Shown: positions 33,701-44,994 of the stretch, piece by piece
How the letters are laid out: each line of letters opens with the position of its first letter
How positions within the stretch are numbered: the first letter of the stretch is position 1
Source of the DNA: Deuterostichococcus epilithicus
Lineage: Eukaryota; Chlorophyta; Trebouxiophyceae; Prasiolales; Stichococcaceae
Direction: 5' to 3'
Length of the DNA: 64,000 nt
Assembly: GCA_033439295.1 (NCBI GenBank)
Contig: JAVTLE010000010.1
Span: forward strand, 434,001-498,000
Notes under the pieces: generated by a model
The model's database searches: none
What the model saw: only the letters and a program-made list of their open reading frames with translations
Told to the model about the DNA's origin: nothing
Position numbers and translations under genes: made by a program

Positions 33701-36700
33701 CAGCCGTGCTCTTGAGTCGCAGCGTAATTAAGCACAGCGCCTCCTGGTTTTAGAGCATGTTCCCCCTCCAAGCTGCTGCTGATGTTGTCGCGTCCATCCC
33801 CACAGGTGGACATGTTCTCGGACTACGCCAGCGTGTCCTCCTCCTCGGCCGGCAACGTGTCCCGCTCCTCCTCCTTTGTGGGCGACGCCGGCGACGTGGC
33901 CCTGATCGGCGCGCTGGGCGGCTCCGGCGACCCACACTCGGACGAGTCCACCGCTGGGCGGCAGCCCGGTGGCGGCGGCGGTCCGCCCGGCAGCCCCGGC
34001 GGCGGGCCCCCGGGCAGCCCCGGCACCGCCAGTGGCGCCGCGGGCAGCAGCGTCNNGATGAGCCCGGCGGCCAGCGGGGCGCTGTCGCCGCCGCGGCGCA
34101 CTGCGAGCGCCGCGGTCGACGCCGGCGTCCTGCCGGGTCGGAATGTCGCCGCCGCAGGCGCCAAGCGCGAGCTGACCGGCAGCCTGCAGAGGTGCCCATC
34201 TTCACCGGTTGCGCTTCCATCTGCAGTCGGCCAGATGCTCCTGCAGCATCGGTGCAGGCGCACTGCTTTGTGCCGCTACCATTTTTTTGACCCAGGCATG
34301 CTTCCAGGCCGCATACTTGCTGAGGAAGGCCAGCGACCTGGTCCGCCGCGGCAAGGCACTCCAGAGCTCTCCATGCACTTGTTACCCGCGCTTCCAGCCT
34401 GAGTCCTTGCCCGCGGCTGCAGTGCGGTGGAGAGCCTGCACACCATTGCGGAGTCACTGCCGGGGCTGCTGGGCGATGGCACCGACAGCCCCGCCCGCAA
34501 CGCCGATGGCTCCTCCCGCAGCTCCCTGGCGCAGATCAGCCCCGAGCAGGAGGCCGCCAACGCGCTGGTGCGTGTCTGGTCTGCTGCTGCTTCTCTGCTG
34601 CCTTCTTATCTGTCAAAGCCTTGCAGGATGATGCTCGTTGATATCGATTTTGACCACAAGCACGACTTGGCCCGTTGTCTGATCCCTCACCACGTGAGCA
34701 ACGTCTCTGTGCTACCACCGCGACTGCTTTCTGGCGGCCGAGACGCGACTGCATAAGCATGTGGGTTACCCTAGTGCGAGCATATAGGTTTGAAGTTAAT
34801 GCCTTCCTGTCTGCAGGCTCACCCGGACCGCGAGTTCAGGGTGCGCGGCAAGCTGCAGGCCGACATGGAGAAGCTCAACCTGCGCCTCCGCATCGCCGAG
34901 CCCGAAGGTGCGCCTCAAGTGCTTAACGACTCAATGCACCGGGCTGTCGCAACACCTGAATGCCCTCGGCGCTCGTGCATGTGGTCTGCCTTTGTGCAGT
35001 CGGCCAAAGAGCAGATCCCCTTGGGCTGCAATGGCCGCTGGACTTTGCAATGCCCCACGGCCAGCGCACACACAGCAGCGAAGCTGGCACATGCTCGCCA
35101 GCGTCTGATCCCCATTCCACCCCCGCTGCCGACCTACATCGCACAGAACCTGTCCATTCGGCTGCAAGGTGGCACCGCCGGGGAGGTCCATCAAGACAGT
35201 GGAGAGTGATCTCGATCTTGGCTCAAACCTCAGAATCTCGACCCCCTATCTACAGAACTTTTTTCGCAATTGCAAATGTTCCTATCTCCTGTACTGCAGG
35301 CCCCGCCAAGACGGTCGAATTCGACTTCGACTTGGGCGCCGACACCGCAATGAGCGTCGCCAGCGAGATGGTGGAGGACCTGTCCCTGTCGGCGGAGGAC
35401 GCTCGCTCCATCGCCGCCGCCATCCGTGAGGAGATCAAGCTCCTGACGGGGCTGCTGCACCGGCGCGGCGACGATAGCCTCGCCTCCAGCTCCGGCGGGG
35501 TGCGCACTCATTTGGTTTTGGGGGTCCGCAATTTTTGGGGGGTTTCTGTATTGCTGTGTTGCCACATCCATGCCGCGTAAGTGTGGGGCCTGCACAACGC
35601 ATTTGTGCACGAGTGCACGGTCTACTGCTTGAATGCCCTGCGCCGTTGCTCCGTGCTTCAAAACTCTGCACCTGCTGCGCTGGCGCTTGATCAGTCTGCC
35701 ATTCGTGCGGGCACGGCAGCTGGGTCTTTGCGTCTAGGTCGGCTGGCGGCTTCCATCGGCCTCGTTTGGGGCGCATCTCCAGCTCCTGTGCTCATCCAAC
35801 ATGCCAAGTACCCCCTACAAACCCTGGCCTGGTATTCTGAGACCTGGCCTCTGCAGGACGCCCTGGCGGACTCGTCCAGCCCGCCAGAGGCGGAGGAGCA
35901 GCAGTGCGCTGATCACGAGCTGCACCACCAGTTCGACGAGGACGACGCCGACATGGCGCCGGCGCCCCAGTCGCCGCAGCAGCAGCAGCAGCAGCCACAT
36001 GACGGCCTGCCGCCGGCTGGCGCCCGAATACAGGCAGCAGAGCACCCCTTCGAGCCGGGCGGGCGGCGCGAGCGCGGCCGCGTGTCTTTCGACGAGTCCT
36101 CGTCTCACGCAGCTCACTTGCAGCAGCCGCGGTGGCAGCCGCAGGCATCAATGCACGCGGCGGCGGAAGACGACCAGCCGGCGGCGCAGGGCTTCCCCTA
36201 CCTGCGCACCCCCAGCGGCCACAGCCTGTCTGCTGGTGCCAGTCCGATCGCGGCTGATGGCGGCGGCGCGTTCGGCAGCCCCATGCGCGGCGGTAGCCCC
36301 GTCTTCCCCTCCGACGAGGCCATGGGCGCCCACAGCGGCGCCAGCGGGTACGCCAGCGGCAGCGGCGGCGGCGCCTTTAGTGGCGGCGGCGGCAGCGACG
36401 GCGGCGGCTCCGCCATGAGCCTGGACAGCCTGGGCCACGGGCACCATGCAGACGGCCACGGCCTGGCGCACAGCGCGAGCGCCAAGACCCTGAAGGGGCT
36501 GGACAGCGAGGAGCTCAGCAGCCAGCTGGGCCTCGTCGGCGTGAAGCGCTCTGGCAGCGGCGTGCTGTCGCCGCCCCGCGCCCCCGACCGCAAGGTGCGC
36601 CATGGCTGGTCACTTCCTTTCCAGCGTTGAGCACCACAACGAGAACACTGGGAGCTGCAGGACCCAGGGTCTTTTGGTTGTCGCAAGGCCGCTGCACAGG

Positions 36701-37317
36701 TCTCTCGGGGTCGTGGGCTTTTGTTCGGTGGCTTGGGTCCACCAGAATTGCTGCGGAGCAAGCTGGCAGTTGTTCAGGCCTCCTGCGACTGCATTCATGT
36801 ACAGCGCTTACAAAAGGGAGCAACAATCTGCATGTCCAGAAAGCAACCGCCGACATGCTGTCGTCCGGCTGTGCCCCTGCAGGTGCCCCTGACGAAGCTG
36901 TTTGAGGATGCGGGGCACATCACAGCGTTGCCGCCGGCGCGCCGCAACGGCCTGCTGCACACCGCCTCGGTGCCGGCCTCCTTCGATGCCGCCGCCAACG
37001 CCCTGATGGGCACTTCCCCCCGCGCCAGCAGCGCTGTCGGCGGGTCTGGCGGCGCCGGGACCGGCGGTGGCCGCAGCATGGCAGCAGGCAGCTTCTCGGG
37101 GGTCGTCCGCCCGATGTCCACAGGGTCGATGCAGCAGCCGCTGCCGCCGCTGCCACCGCACCACAGCGGCGGCGCCGCATCGACGCACTTTGCGTCTGGC
37201 GGCGGCGGCGGCGAGCGCGCCGCCGTGCAGGCTTCGACGGCGACGTCGGTGCCGGCGGCGGTGGCGGGCGGCCTCTCTGGCCTCGCGCATCGGCTACCAG
37301 GCATGGGCCAGCGCTGA
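30798..37317 (+). CDS. WNK: WNK-type serine/threonine kinase with OSR1-C-like domain
   Basis: Exons 30798-31046, 31804-32033, 32258-32481, 32731-32879, 33291-33473, 33806-34191, 34423-34567, 34817-34907, 35300-35499, 35857-36594 and 36883-37317 chain in phase, giving about 1000 residues. After about 70 low-complexity residues comes the kinase domain: [15 protein letters not shown] with the Lys in the glycine loop, and EVAWNQVRV where other kinases have the catalytic Lys. This displacement defines WNKs. [10 protein letters not shown] (catalytic loop), [11 protein letters not shown] (DLG instead of DFG) and [16 protein letters not shown] follow. Exon 9 ([20 protein letters not shown]) resembles the OSR1/PF2-like domain of WNKs. 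The rest is Ser/Gly/Pro-rich, probably disordered. WNKs control ion transport, osmotic response and, in plants, clock and flowering. Two N are at about 34055-34056. Confidence 0.95.
33266..33283. repeat. Telomere-like motif in a WNK intron
   Basis: The intron 32880-33290 contains CCTAAACCCTGAACCCTT about 8 bases before the acceptor. This is the complement of the plant-type telomere unit (TTTAGGG). Similar motifs occur near 28-46, 5055-5073, 40699, 41123 and 63493. Confidence 0.75.
35166..35235 (+). repeat. Decayed copy of WNK exon 9 5' end
   Basis: Resembles the start of exon 35300-35499. Both encode a KTVE-D-DLG pattern: the copy reads [14 protein letters not shown], the exon [13 protein letters not shown]. 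It lies in the intron 5' of the exon, about 65-130 bases before the real acceptor. Confidence 0.82.
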
Positions 37318-38327
37318 CGCGGCGGCAAGACGGCGCCTAGGTTTGTGCGAGAGGTGCCGCCACGTGCCGCAGATGTCCGGGGCTTCAGACCAGCAGAGGA
37401 AATCGCCATGGGACCCGGGCTGATGAGGCAGCGGCCAGGGCTGGTAGACTGCTGCGATTCGGCAGGGTTGCCGCGCCCGACACCCTCCCAGATCTCCAGG
37501 GGGTTGCACCCAGCTGGGCCGCCGCGCCGCACAATTTCAGTGCCACTTCAGGAGAGGCATATTTGGGGATATCCAGCCAGGCTTGCGCAGGGCGCACACA
37601 TTCAGAATTTTCCGGCGCCGGTGTTTTGTCGGCCGCACGCGCGCACAGAAGGCCAATTATTGGTCGAGCCCTTTTTTGGGGAATGCAGCTCTCGAGGTCG
37701 TGTCTTCGAGTGATTAGAGAGGATTTTTTGCAGCGTTGTTTAGCTTTTGTTTGGTACAAGGAACGTAGATGATGGGGCTCGATTCTTGAAGCAAGTTCGG
37801 CACGGTCCTGCATGGTGGCGAGAAGAATGGCCATGAGCCTCTTCCCCTGCCGCTATCTCCGGCGGCACCGGTGATCCACATCGGTCCTTCAGCCACGCTA
37901 TCCCCGGCCAGATACTCTCTCTGATTTCACTGCAAGCGACAAGTGTTCAGGTGCCACGATGTATCAGCAGCACTGCGCGGCCTGTCGGTCCATTTCGCTA
38001 CTCGCTGCTTTCTTACTCATAGCGCGCGTTTCCAGAGGCATTTCATTCTCTTTTCCGACCAAACTGCTCACGAGTTCCAACCGATCACTGACGCACCTCT
38101 CTGAGAATACGCCTGGAAGCCTGAAAATTTCCTTGCTCCAACTCGTTTGTTGACCAACTGGGAAGGGTGGCAACTCACCGATGTGATCCCGTCAGAAGCA
38201 TACATGTGCAGCGGCCACAGCGCGCTGCGCCACGCACCATGGTCCCTGTCCCCTACCCCTGTCAACCCCAGGCATCACTACACCACGTTTACCTCCACCA
38301 CCGGCCGCGGAGTCGGCATTGCCACCG
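37318..38327. other. Intergenic, convergent gene ends, about 1 kb
   Basis: Between the WNK stop and the ZPR1 stop. I see no exon with splice support. The open frames, for example 37385-37834 on the minus strand, have no recognisable protein. The part from about 37560 to 38150 is less GC-rich and has several T-rich runs, as expected for 3' untranslated and termination regions of two converging genes. Confidence 0.45.
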
Positions 38328-41300
38328 TCAGGCTTCGCTGCCACTCCCTCCCGAGGCATCGGCGGATGCCTCGGCGCATGGTGCAGAGCCGTCGCCGTCG
38401 TGCAGCTTCAGGTGGTCGATGCCGAACTCCGCGTCTTCCTCCGCCGAGCGCTCATACTCCTCGGATTCCAGCCGCGGGTCGGCTGCGGCGTCCTCCGTCA
38501 GCGGTGCGATGAAGGAGTTGGCCAGCGGGTCCCTGTTGAAACACGCAGAGGTTTGTCAACGGACGGAGGGCCGTCAAGGGCCGACGTATGGCCGAGCCCA
38601 ACTGGAGGGTGCAGCTCGAGTACAGACGGAGGGTTGTCAAGCTCCCTTCATGCTGGAAAGCCGCGCGGGTGTCGAGGTCCGCTCGATTCACAAGCTTCCA
38701 CAGCGCCGTGCGCACTCAGCTCTTTTCAATGAACCCAGCACCGGAGTGCCTGGCGGTCTTTGCTGATGCCAGCCGCGACCCCTGCAGCGACTTGGTTCAG
38801 TGGGCTCCGAAAGATGAGGTCGCAGCCGAGACGCACCTGATGACGAGCGTCCACGGCTCGTCCAGGCGTGCAAAGGTGTCCAGGCGGGCAAAGAACTCGG
38901 TGTAGCGCGCCTTCTGCCCCGGCTCAGCGCTGTCGCCCAGGCTGAAGCTGCGCATGCGCTTGAACGAGTCCTGCGGCGGTGCGGGAAAGGCGAGCCTAAA
39001 AAGTTAAACGACACAGCAGGCTTTTGATGGAAGGCATGCCCATTAAAAGACATGCCCGCTCTCAGGCACCCCGTCCCATGCTCTGGGCTGGCACGCGGTC
39101 GCATGGTTGTGATGCATGTGATGCGACGTGATGCATTGGGGTCGTCACGCCCTCTCAATTTTGAAAGGACCCCTTGCTTGCATCATGGGTGCACCTGGCC
39201 CGAATGGCACGTGGATCGAGCTAGCCCGGGTGGACCGGCTAGCGAGCCAGCAGTCAGATCTGTACATTGGCACAGGCACGCTCCTCGCAGAGTCCGCAGT
39301 CGCTTGCCTTAGTGGCAAGCCGCTTCTAGGCGCATGTGAAGTGCAGACCGGCTTTGCTGCGTTTCTTGGGGCTGCTATCGTTCGAGGTGGCATCAAGGTA
39401 TAGAAACGAGCACGATTTCGTCAACCTTCAATGCCACTCCGCACAATGGCAGCCCCCAGAAACGCAGCAAAGCCGGTCTGCACTTCACATGCGCCTAGAA
39501 GCGGCCTGCTGCTGAGGTACGTTCTTGCTGACGCAGCAAGGAGCGTGATGCAGAGGCCGATGTGACAGATCTGACTGCAGGCCTGCCAGCGGGTCCACCC
39601 GATGGATGTGCATGCCAAAGCGGGCTGGGGCCCTCGAGTGCAACCCCGCAGCCCGATCTCGTACCACCACTGTGCTGCGCAGCTGAAACCGTCATATGAT
39701 CACGCAGCAGCTCCGTGCTGCCACCGACAGCCCAGACCTTGTGGAAATTAAGGCGCCGCACCTGCACGCTGGTGAGGAGGCCCTCTACGGTGGTAATGAG
39801 GCCGCCCAGGGACCCGGTGCTGGTGTGCAGGTCCAGTTCCGCGATGTACACCTCTGCGGTGTCGGACTTGATCACGTCGCGGCTCAAGTCCTCCTTTTCG
39901 GTCACCTGGGATGGTGAGGTACCGTCAGGGGTAATAAGATACAGTCAGGGCATAAATGCGTGTGACTAAGAAACAACCTTCCGCTGTGTTTGGACTTGAT
40001 GACGTAGCTGGAAGGGTCACCCTTCTCGCACACCTACGGTGCTAGACTGATCACGGGGGCCCGCTGGTGCGGCATGCCATGCATGCGAGTCACGTCAGAC
40101 GTTTGCGCCATGTCAGAAACTTGCTGACACCCTCGGCGGTGTTGGGCTGCATGACGCCGCGGCTGAGATCCTCCTTCTCCATCATCTGGTGGCGCAGGGA
40201 GGCGTCATGATAATTTGAGTTGTGCTTGCAGCAGAACGCATCACAGAGTGACGGTGCTATCTGTTGCTTGTCATCGCCTGAGACGACTGCGAATGTGTAG
40301 GACGGCCCCGCAACCTGTGTCGCTGAACAGGAGCGGCAGGCCGCGACCTGCATGCCATGCTGCCACCCAAAGTGAGGCGGAACAGGGCAGACGCACCTGG
40401 CGAGCAAGCAGAGTGACAGCCCACGAAAGAGGCAGCTAAGGAACAAAAACCGGGCGCGGCGCACCTGCAGCGTGATGACGCGCCCGGCGTTGCTGAAGCC
40501 GCCGCCGGGCTTGACCTCGCTGTCGCGGTAGCCGCACGCGTCGCAGGCGTTGGACATGATGATGACGTCCTTGAAGTGCGGGATGGCGGTGTGGAACATG
40601 CGGGTGTCGCACACTGCGCCGCACGCGTAGCAGTGCCCCGGCAGCTCCACCACCTGCGGCAGCGGCGCGACAAGCACTCAAAGATTTGCAATTTGAGCGT
40701 TTAGGGTTTGAGGCCGATGGGCCGACCCGGGGCCCATCAACAGCGGTGGCTCAGAACTTTTTGTGCTGACTGCACTGGCTTGCAGAACCGTACATCAAGC
40801 CTTGGTGGGGAGGGTCTGTGAGTGCCAGCATTACCGCCTTGGCGGCCAGCATGGGAGCGCTAATGCCACGCAAGCGACTGAAGCCTGTCGGCGCCTCTGC
40901 TGACGGCATATGGGCCTGGAAATGAAGCATAGACGGAGTGCCCCTTTACGAAACTGAGAAAACTTGCACCTCTTCCGGCGTCGCGCTGAACCTGTCAACC
41001 AGGCTGGCCGCGCCGCCTGCGGCGCGGATGCCGCCAAAGTGTCGCAGCGCCGGCGCGCCAACCGGCTTTGCGCCATGGTGCAGCTCCCAGTCCTTGACGC
41101 CCGCGCCCTCGGGTGCCTGCAGATTTAGGGTTTGAAAATCGTACAGAGCCTTACTATTGCGAGTGCAACACGGATAGTCTGAAGCTGTAGGGTTGAAGGC
41201 TATCGATCTGAGATGGCGGCCGCCCCTTGCAAAGCGGCCTGGTGTGAGGCGCACTGTGCAGGACCGGTCCCTGTTCCCATTGATACCGCCGCCTTACACC

Positions 41301-43136
41301 CAACAGCATTGCTCGTGTCTGGGGCATCTTGGCAAAGCTTCCAAGGGCGGAGCATGGCTATTGCCCTGGCACCCAGACCACATGCAGAGTCAGGTCTCAC
41401 CTGGTCGCCTGGCCCCGACACGGGCGCCGCCGTCGCCTCGCCTTCACCACCGCCGCCCTCGGGCCCTGGCGCCGTCGACAGGCCAATGGCCTCCGACTGC
41501 TCCAGGGTGCGGTCGTAGTGTTCCACTGACAGCGAGGTGTCATCTGCTTCCCCCGGCTCCACATGGCTGCACCCCGCGGGGTCGTCTGCGGCAGGCATGA
41601 GAGGGTCTTGGGGACCTGCTTTGCCAACCACTGTGAGGGAAGCGCTGCCAATGTTTGCGACGCTTGGAAAGCAGCAACCAGCTTGAGTGCATTGGGGCTA
41701 GGCTGATGCTCTGTGCCCATGGCTGTGCCGAGGGTGAGCGTGAAGTCGCGCTCTGCGGCCTGTGTGTCTGTCTGAGCAGGGTGCGTGGACAGGCCTGGGA
41801 GGCCAGCCCCTGACGCAAGCGCTGTGCACGAGGGAGCTGGCAATCGCACCAAGGGTGAGCGTGAAATCGCGCTCGGCGGCGGCGCAGGCGTCCAGCTGGT
41901 CCAACACCGCATCGAGCGCCGCCGCGGTGTCAGGGTCCGCCTCCCTCCGCTGCTCCTGCAGCTCCCTGCAGGTTGGAAAACTGCCGTCAGTGTGACGTCC
42001 TCGAGTGCTGCTTGCCTTTCAAGTCTCCATTGCCGCCCTGTGGATTGCTACCAGGCCGTGCCATGGATCTTGCAGAGCGACGGACTCTCTGCTGTGAAGG
42101 AGGCGCCGCCTGTCCTAGGCCCGACGGGTGCTTGCCTGATGCTGGAGGAGGCGTCCGTGAGCATTCCCTCCAGGGTGGTGATGACGCCCGCCTGCGTGCC
42201 CGGCGGGATCTCGAACTGCAGCTCCGGCACCGTCGCCGTCGCATGGTTGGACTTGACGATCTGGCGCCGCAGCAGATCCTGCCGCCCCTTGGCGACCTGC
42301 GCATTGTTGAAGCACGGCGTCCGCGATGCTTTGTCTGGGAGCATGCATTCACGGTGCTAGTGCAGAAAAACTTGAGGAGCACGGCCAAAGCCCACTACAT
42401 CGGGAGGTGGCAGACTGAGCGGGGCCAGCTTGCATAGCGCTTGTTGTTTGAAGTGACCATGGCCGTGGCATATGCAGGCGCGCCTTCAGCGTGTGGCGGG
42501 AGCCACGCTCGCCGTAGGCGCCTGCGAACTGCACCTCGCTGTTCCTGCAATCGCACACGCGAATGGGAACTTGAGGTATCTGGACCTGGGCAAACACATG
42601 ACAGCCGACCAGCCAGCATCACACAGCGGAGTTGCCGGCAAATTTGACTGTATACTACCGACCTGAAGCCACACTCCTGGCACTCGAAGGACGCGATCAG
42701 TAGCTCCCGGAAATGCGGGATGTCCACCAACAGCATCGTGGTGGTGCCCTGCAAGGTGGGGGGCAATCGTGCCGCAGTCACTTCAGTAAGAGTGTTACAG
42801 GCAGAAGCTCCACGATGGATGGCTGGAGGATCTAGGCTGGGACTGTAACCACAGGCAGCCAGACACCCTACTGTTGCATGCTGAAGCATGTGGCTGACAG
42901 ATTTTGCGCCGTCTGCCGCATGCACAGTGCACCGCCATGCGCATGTCGATAGCTTGCACGCCGACGCATAAGAACATGCTTGGAAGTCTTCAGACGCATA
43001 CCGTCTCATGGCACCGCATGCATAGCGACTGCAGCTGCAGGGGTTGCGAATCGCCATCTGCTGTGTTGATGTGTATCGCTGATTTGGTCTCGTTCTGCTG
43101 TAGCTCCGACACACCCGCATGCTCTAGCGTAGCCAT
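38328..43136 (-). CDS. ZPR1: ZPR1 zinc-finger protein, 518 aa
   Basis: Eleven exons chain in phase: 43002-43136, 42663-42748, 42484-42544, 42136-42296, 41850-41965, 41401-41585, 40970-41116, 40465-40653, 39768-39905, 38837-38970 and 38328-38532. Two zpr1 modules are visible. Module 1 has a C4 finger (LCMRCHET ... FECQECGF) with IPHFRELLIASF, then VPELQFEIPPGTQ, GVITTLEGML and DDPAGCSHVEP. Module 2 has the finger CYACGAVCDTRMF and CDACGYRDSEV with IPHFKDVIIMSN, then TEKEDLSRDVIKSDTAEVYI, GLITTVEGLL and DPLANSFIAPL. It ends in an acidic tail. ZPR1 binds eEF1A, aids its folding and links growth signals to the nucleus. Two introns use GC donors (after exons 3 and 4). The intron 38971-39767 holds a long foldback, and other introns hold decayed exon copies. 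Confidence 0.95.
39225..39620. repeat. Long foldback (inverted repeat) inside a ZPR1 intron
   Basis: Arms 39317-39399 and 39424-39506 are reverse complements of each other. They share an almost uninterrupted core that includes CGCTTCTAGGCGCATGTGAA and CAGACCGGCTTTGCTGCGTT. A loop of about 24 bases separates them. Weaker pairing continues outward to about 39225 and 39620 (for example CAGTCAGATCTGT in arm 1). Both arms also read as the same peptide core (LLGACEVQTGFAAFLGAAIV), so the source may once have been coding. The element lies in the ZPR1 intron 38971-39767 and would be transcribed with it. Confidence 0.92.
39976..40022 (-). repeat. Partial decayed copy of ZPR1 exon 39768-39905
   Basis: CGCTGTGTTTGGACTTGATG followed by ACGTAGCTGGAAGGGTCACC resembles the exon's plus-strand text from GCGGTGTCGGACTTGATCACG to GGTCACC. 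It is shorter than the other copies and lies in the intron 5' of the exon, between it and the copy at 40120-40192. Confidence 0.6.
40120..40192 (-). repeat. Decayed copy of ZPR1 exon 39768-39905 5' end
   Basis: On the minus strand this reads MMEKEDLSRGVMQPNTAEGV. The exon reads VTEKEDLSRDVIKSDTAEVY. Nucleotide similarity is high across about 70 bases, including CGCGGCTGAGATCCTCCTTCTC against CGCGGCTCAAGTCCTCCTTTTC. It lies in the intron 5' of the exon. Confidence 0.9.
41726..41760 (-). repeat. Decayed copy of ZPR1 exon 41850-41965 3' end plus donor
   Basis: Plus strand GAGGGTGAGCGTGAAGTCGCG then CTCTGCGGCC matches AAGGGTGAGCGTGAAATCGCG then CTCGGCGGC at the exon's 3' end. Minus-strand reading: AAERDFTLTLG in both. 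It lies in the intron 3' of the exon, so here the duplicated edge is the donor side. Confidence 0.9.
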
Positions 43137-43637
43137 TGAAGCTCCTCGGAAGTGGCGAACCTCTGTGCACGCGCAGATGGCCTGCTGAACGCCGGAGCCG
43201 ACTGGGACGCAGCTAACGCTTTCGTAGCAGGTGCACTGATGATCGATGGGAGAACGCCGTCTGTGTAGTGAGGATATCAAGCATGCTTTCGATGCTGAGT
43301 GTGGCGTGTCCTGATGGGGCATGGGAATCACAGGGCTTGTCGATGCGATCGCTGGTCTCAACGTAAACTTTTGTACGATCAGTCCCAAGAATGGCATTGC
43401 CGCAGTTGCGTTGGTAGGCGGAGAGCAGCAAGCACTGTCCTCGCAACGACGGAGGGTGTCTCCAGCGCGCAGGCGAGTAGAATGCAATCAAGTCTAGAAT
43501 GCATGGCCAAGCAGCATGCACAAAGGAGGCCAAAGGTACAGCAACTTAGCGGCTCGGACATTCCTCATCCCCTCGTCAACGGGCCTCGTGGGCGGACCGT
43601 CATCACAAAAAGACCCACATGACCCTGTGCAGCTGCA
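43137..43637. other. Intergenic, divergent promoter region
   Basis: Between the ZPR1 start (43136, -) and a possible plus-strand gene from 43638. The ZPR1 reading frame stays open upstream of its ATG to about 43487, but nothing upstream resembles ZPR1. No promoter motif is clear. Confidence 0.4.
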
Positions 43638-44766
43638 ATGAATGCTGCGCCTGCCCCCGCCATAAGCCCTCAGCAGCGTTTTTCGCCGGCTGCAAATGCG
43701 CCAGGCGTGCAGCTGCCGAACGGGAGGGAGCAGCCTGTGCCGCCAGCGGCCGGGGCCAGCATGATACGTGCGTTCTTTACCGCAAGACCACGGCGGTGGC
43801 TACCATGGGGGTGGATGAAAATGGGCAGCAATGGTGTGGACTCCGGTCTGCTGTTGCTAGACGGCTTCCGGTGGCAATGGGTGCTGGTATGAACATGCCC
43901 CATCTGCATGAGAGATGTTCCGCTGACGAAGGCACCTCACACAGGCACTGCTTACGAAGCAACCGACCGCAAGCGTGGCTGCAGTGTTTGAGTGCTCACC
44001 GGCCGGTCCGGCAGCGCATCCTAGTAACAGCCCGCCACCAGGGCGGTCACGACGGCAAAGCAGACCTGCTACAGAGCAATTGGCGCAATGTCGGTCGCCA
44101 ACTCCACACTACTCCTCTACTACTGCGCAAGGTACACCGCCGCTGCCTCGCCAACTGCCAGCGCAGAGCGTCCAGCGGAATGAGTTCCTGGCACTTTCGA
44201 GGTGGGATGAGACTGCTATATGTTGCGGGCCACGCTGCATGCAAGCTGGCGGCAGGGATGACGAGATGAAAAGGTCAGCACCATGCGGCGGCGCTGAGTG
44301 GCGTCAGGGTTTTTCAGCAAATGCCGACTTGCACTGTATCAGTGTACAGGTGTAGGTCCTCATCGGGGACTTTAAGGGCTCTCATCGCTGTGTCAACTGT
44401 CAATCTAGCATCTGCTCGGCAAGCCTGCACGCTTGTCAGCGGCGAAGGCAGCGGTAATGGCCAGCAAACAGCAGTGGCAGACTGCCCACAAGCTTCTGCT
44501 GATTACCGATGTTCACCAGTAGAAGTGTTTTATAGTTCGGCGGCTTCTCGTCGATCGAGAATGACCACGTACGGTTGTCTCCTGTGAAGGTGGTGCTGAT
44601 GGCATCAGTCTGAGCCCTAGTAGTGTTATCTACGGTGGATATTTGACATCAAGTGCCCAGCAGTACAGGTATTTGCGAAGCTGCAAACGGAAAGACATCA
44701 GCACAGTGTTCTTCATCGACCTCGAAGACCTTGAGGCAGACCCACACCCAACACACACAACAAGCT
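43638..44766 (+). CDS. Possible small gene, unrecognised, model uncertain
   Basis: An ATG at 43638 opens MNAAPAPAISPQQRFSPAAN and reaches a GTGCGT donor near 43768. Compatible phase-1 pieces follow. The first is about 44015-44133 (LFECSPAGPAAHPSNSPPPG, Ser/Pro/Arg-rich). The second is about 44309-44351 (GFFSKCRLALYQCT). A further piece near 44668-44766 reads YLRSCKRKDISTVFFIDLED in a different phase and then stops. The last piece has a faint look of an MCM N-terminal segment, but nothing else supports that. The protein may be a short disordered one, a decayed gene, or two genes. It lies between ZPR1 and the LRR gene and converges with the latter. Confidence 0.3.
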
Positions 44767-44994
44767 GACCCTCGACCCTTCGTGTGGCACATTACCGTTC
44801 GTGTTCTCATATCCGCAAGGACAACCTGTAGCAGCCGCGTCAGCGCTCACTGCTGCGCTTCCGAAATCAGGCATCTAATCTACCAACTGGCAGCAAAGTA
44901 CTCAGGATGCTGCAAGACATCTCATGCGGTGCACGAGCAGCAAACGCCGCCTGGTTCGATTGCCACGAACCAACAAAAAGGTCTACCACAGTCC

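Noticed and set aside
35581-36630. Plus-strand frame beginning at 35581 as the start of a separate gene
   Set aside because: The part from 35857 is WNK exon 10 in the same frame. The part before it is intron, bounded by a clear CTCTGCAG acceptor.
43137-43487. Upstream extension of ZPR1 in the same open frame
   Set aside because: The frame is open, but the sequence has no ZPR1 similarity. The ATG at 43136 gives a normal-length N-terminus.
44640-44766. Possible MCM (replication helicase) N-terminal piece, YLRSCKRKDISTVFFIDLED
   Set aside because: Only one short stretch resembles MCM. The frame stops soon after, no helicase motif (Walker A, IDEFDKM) lies nearby, and the next gene starts too close for the rest.
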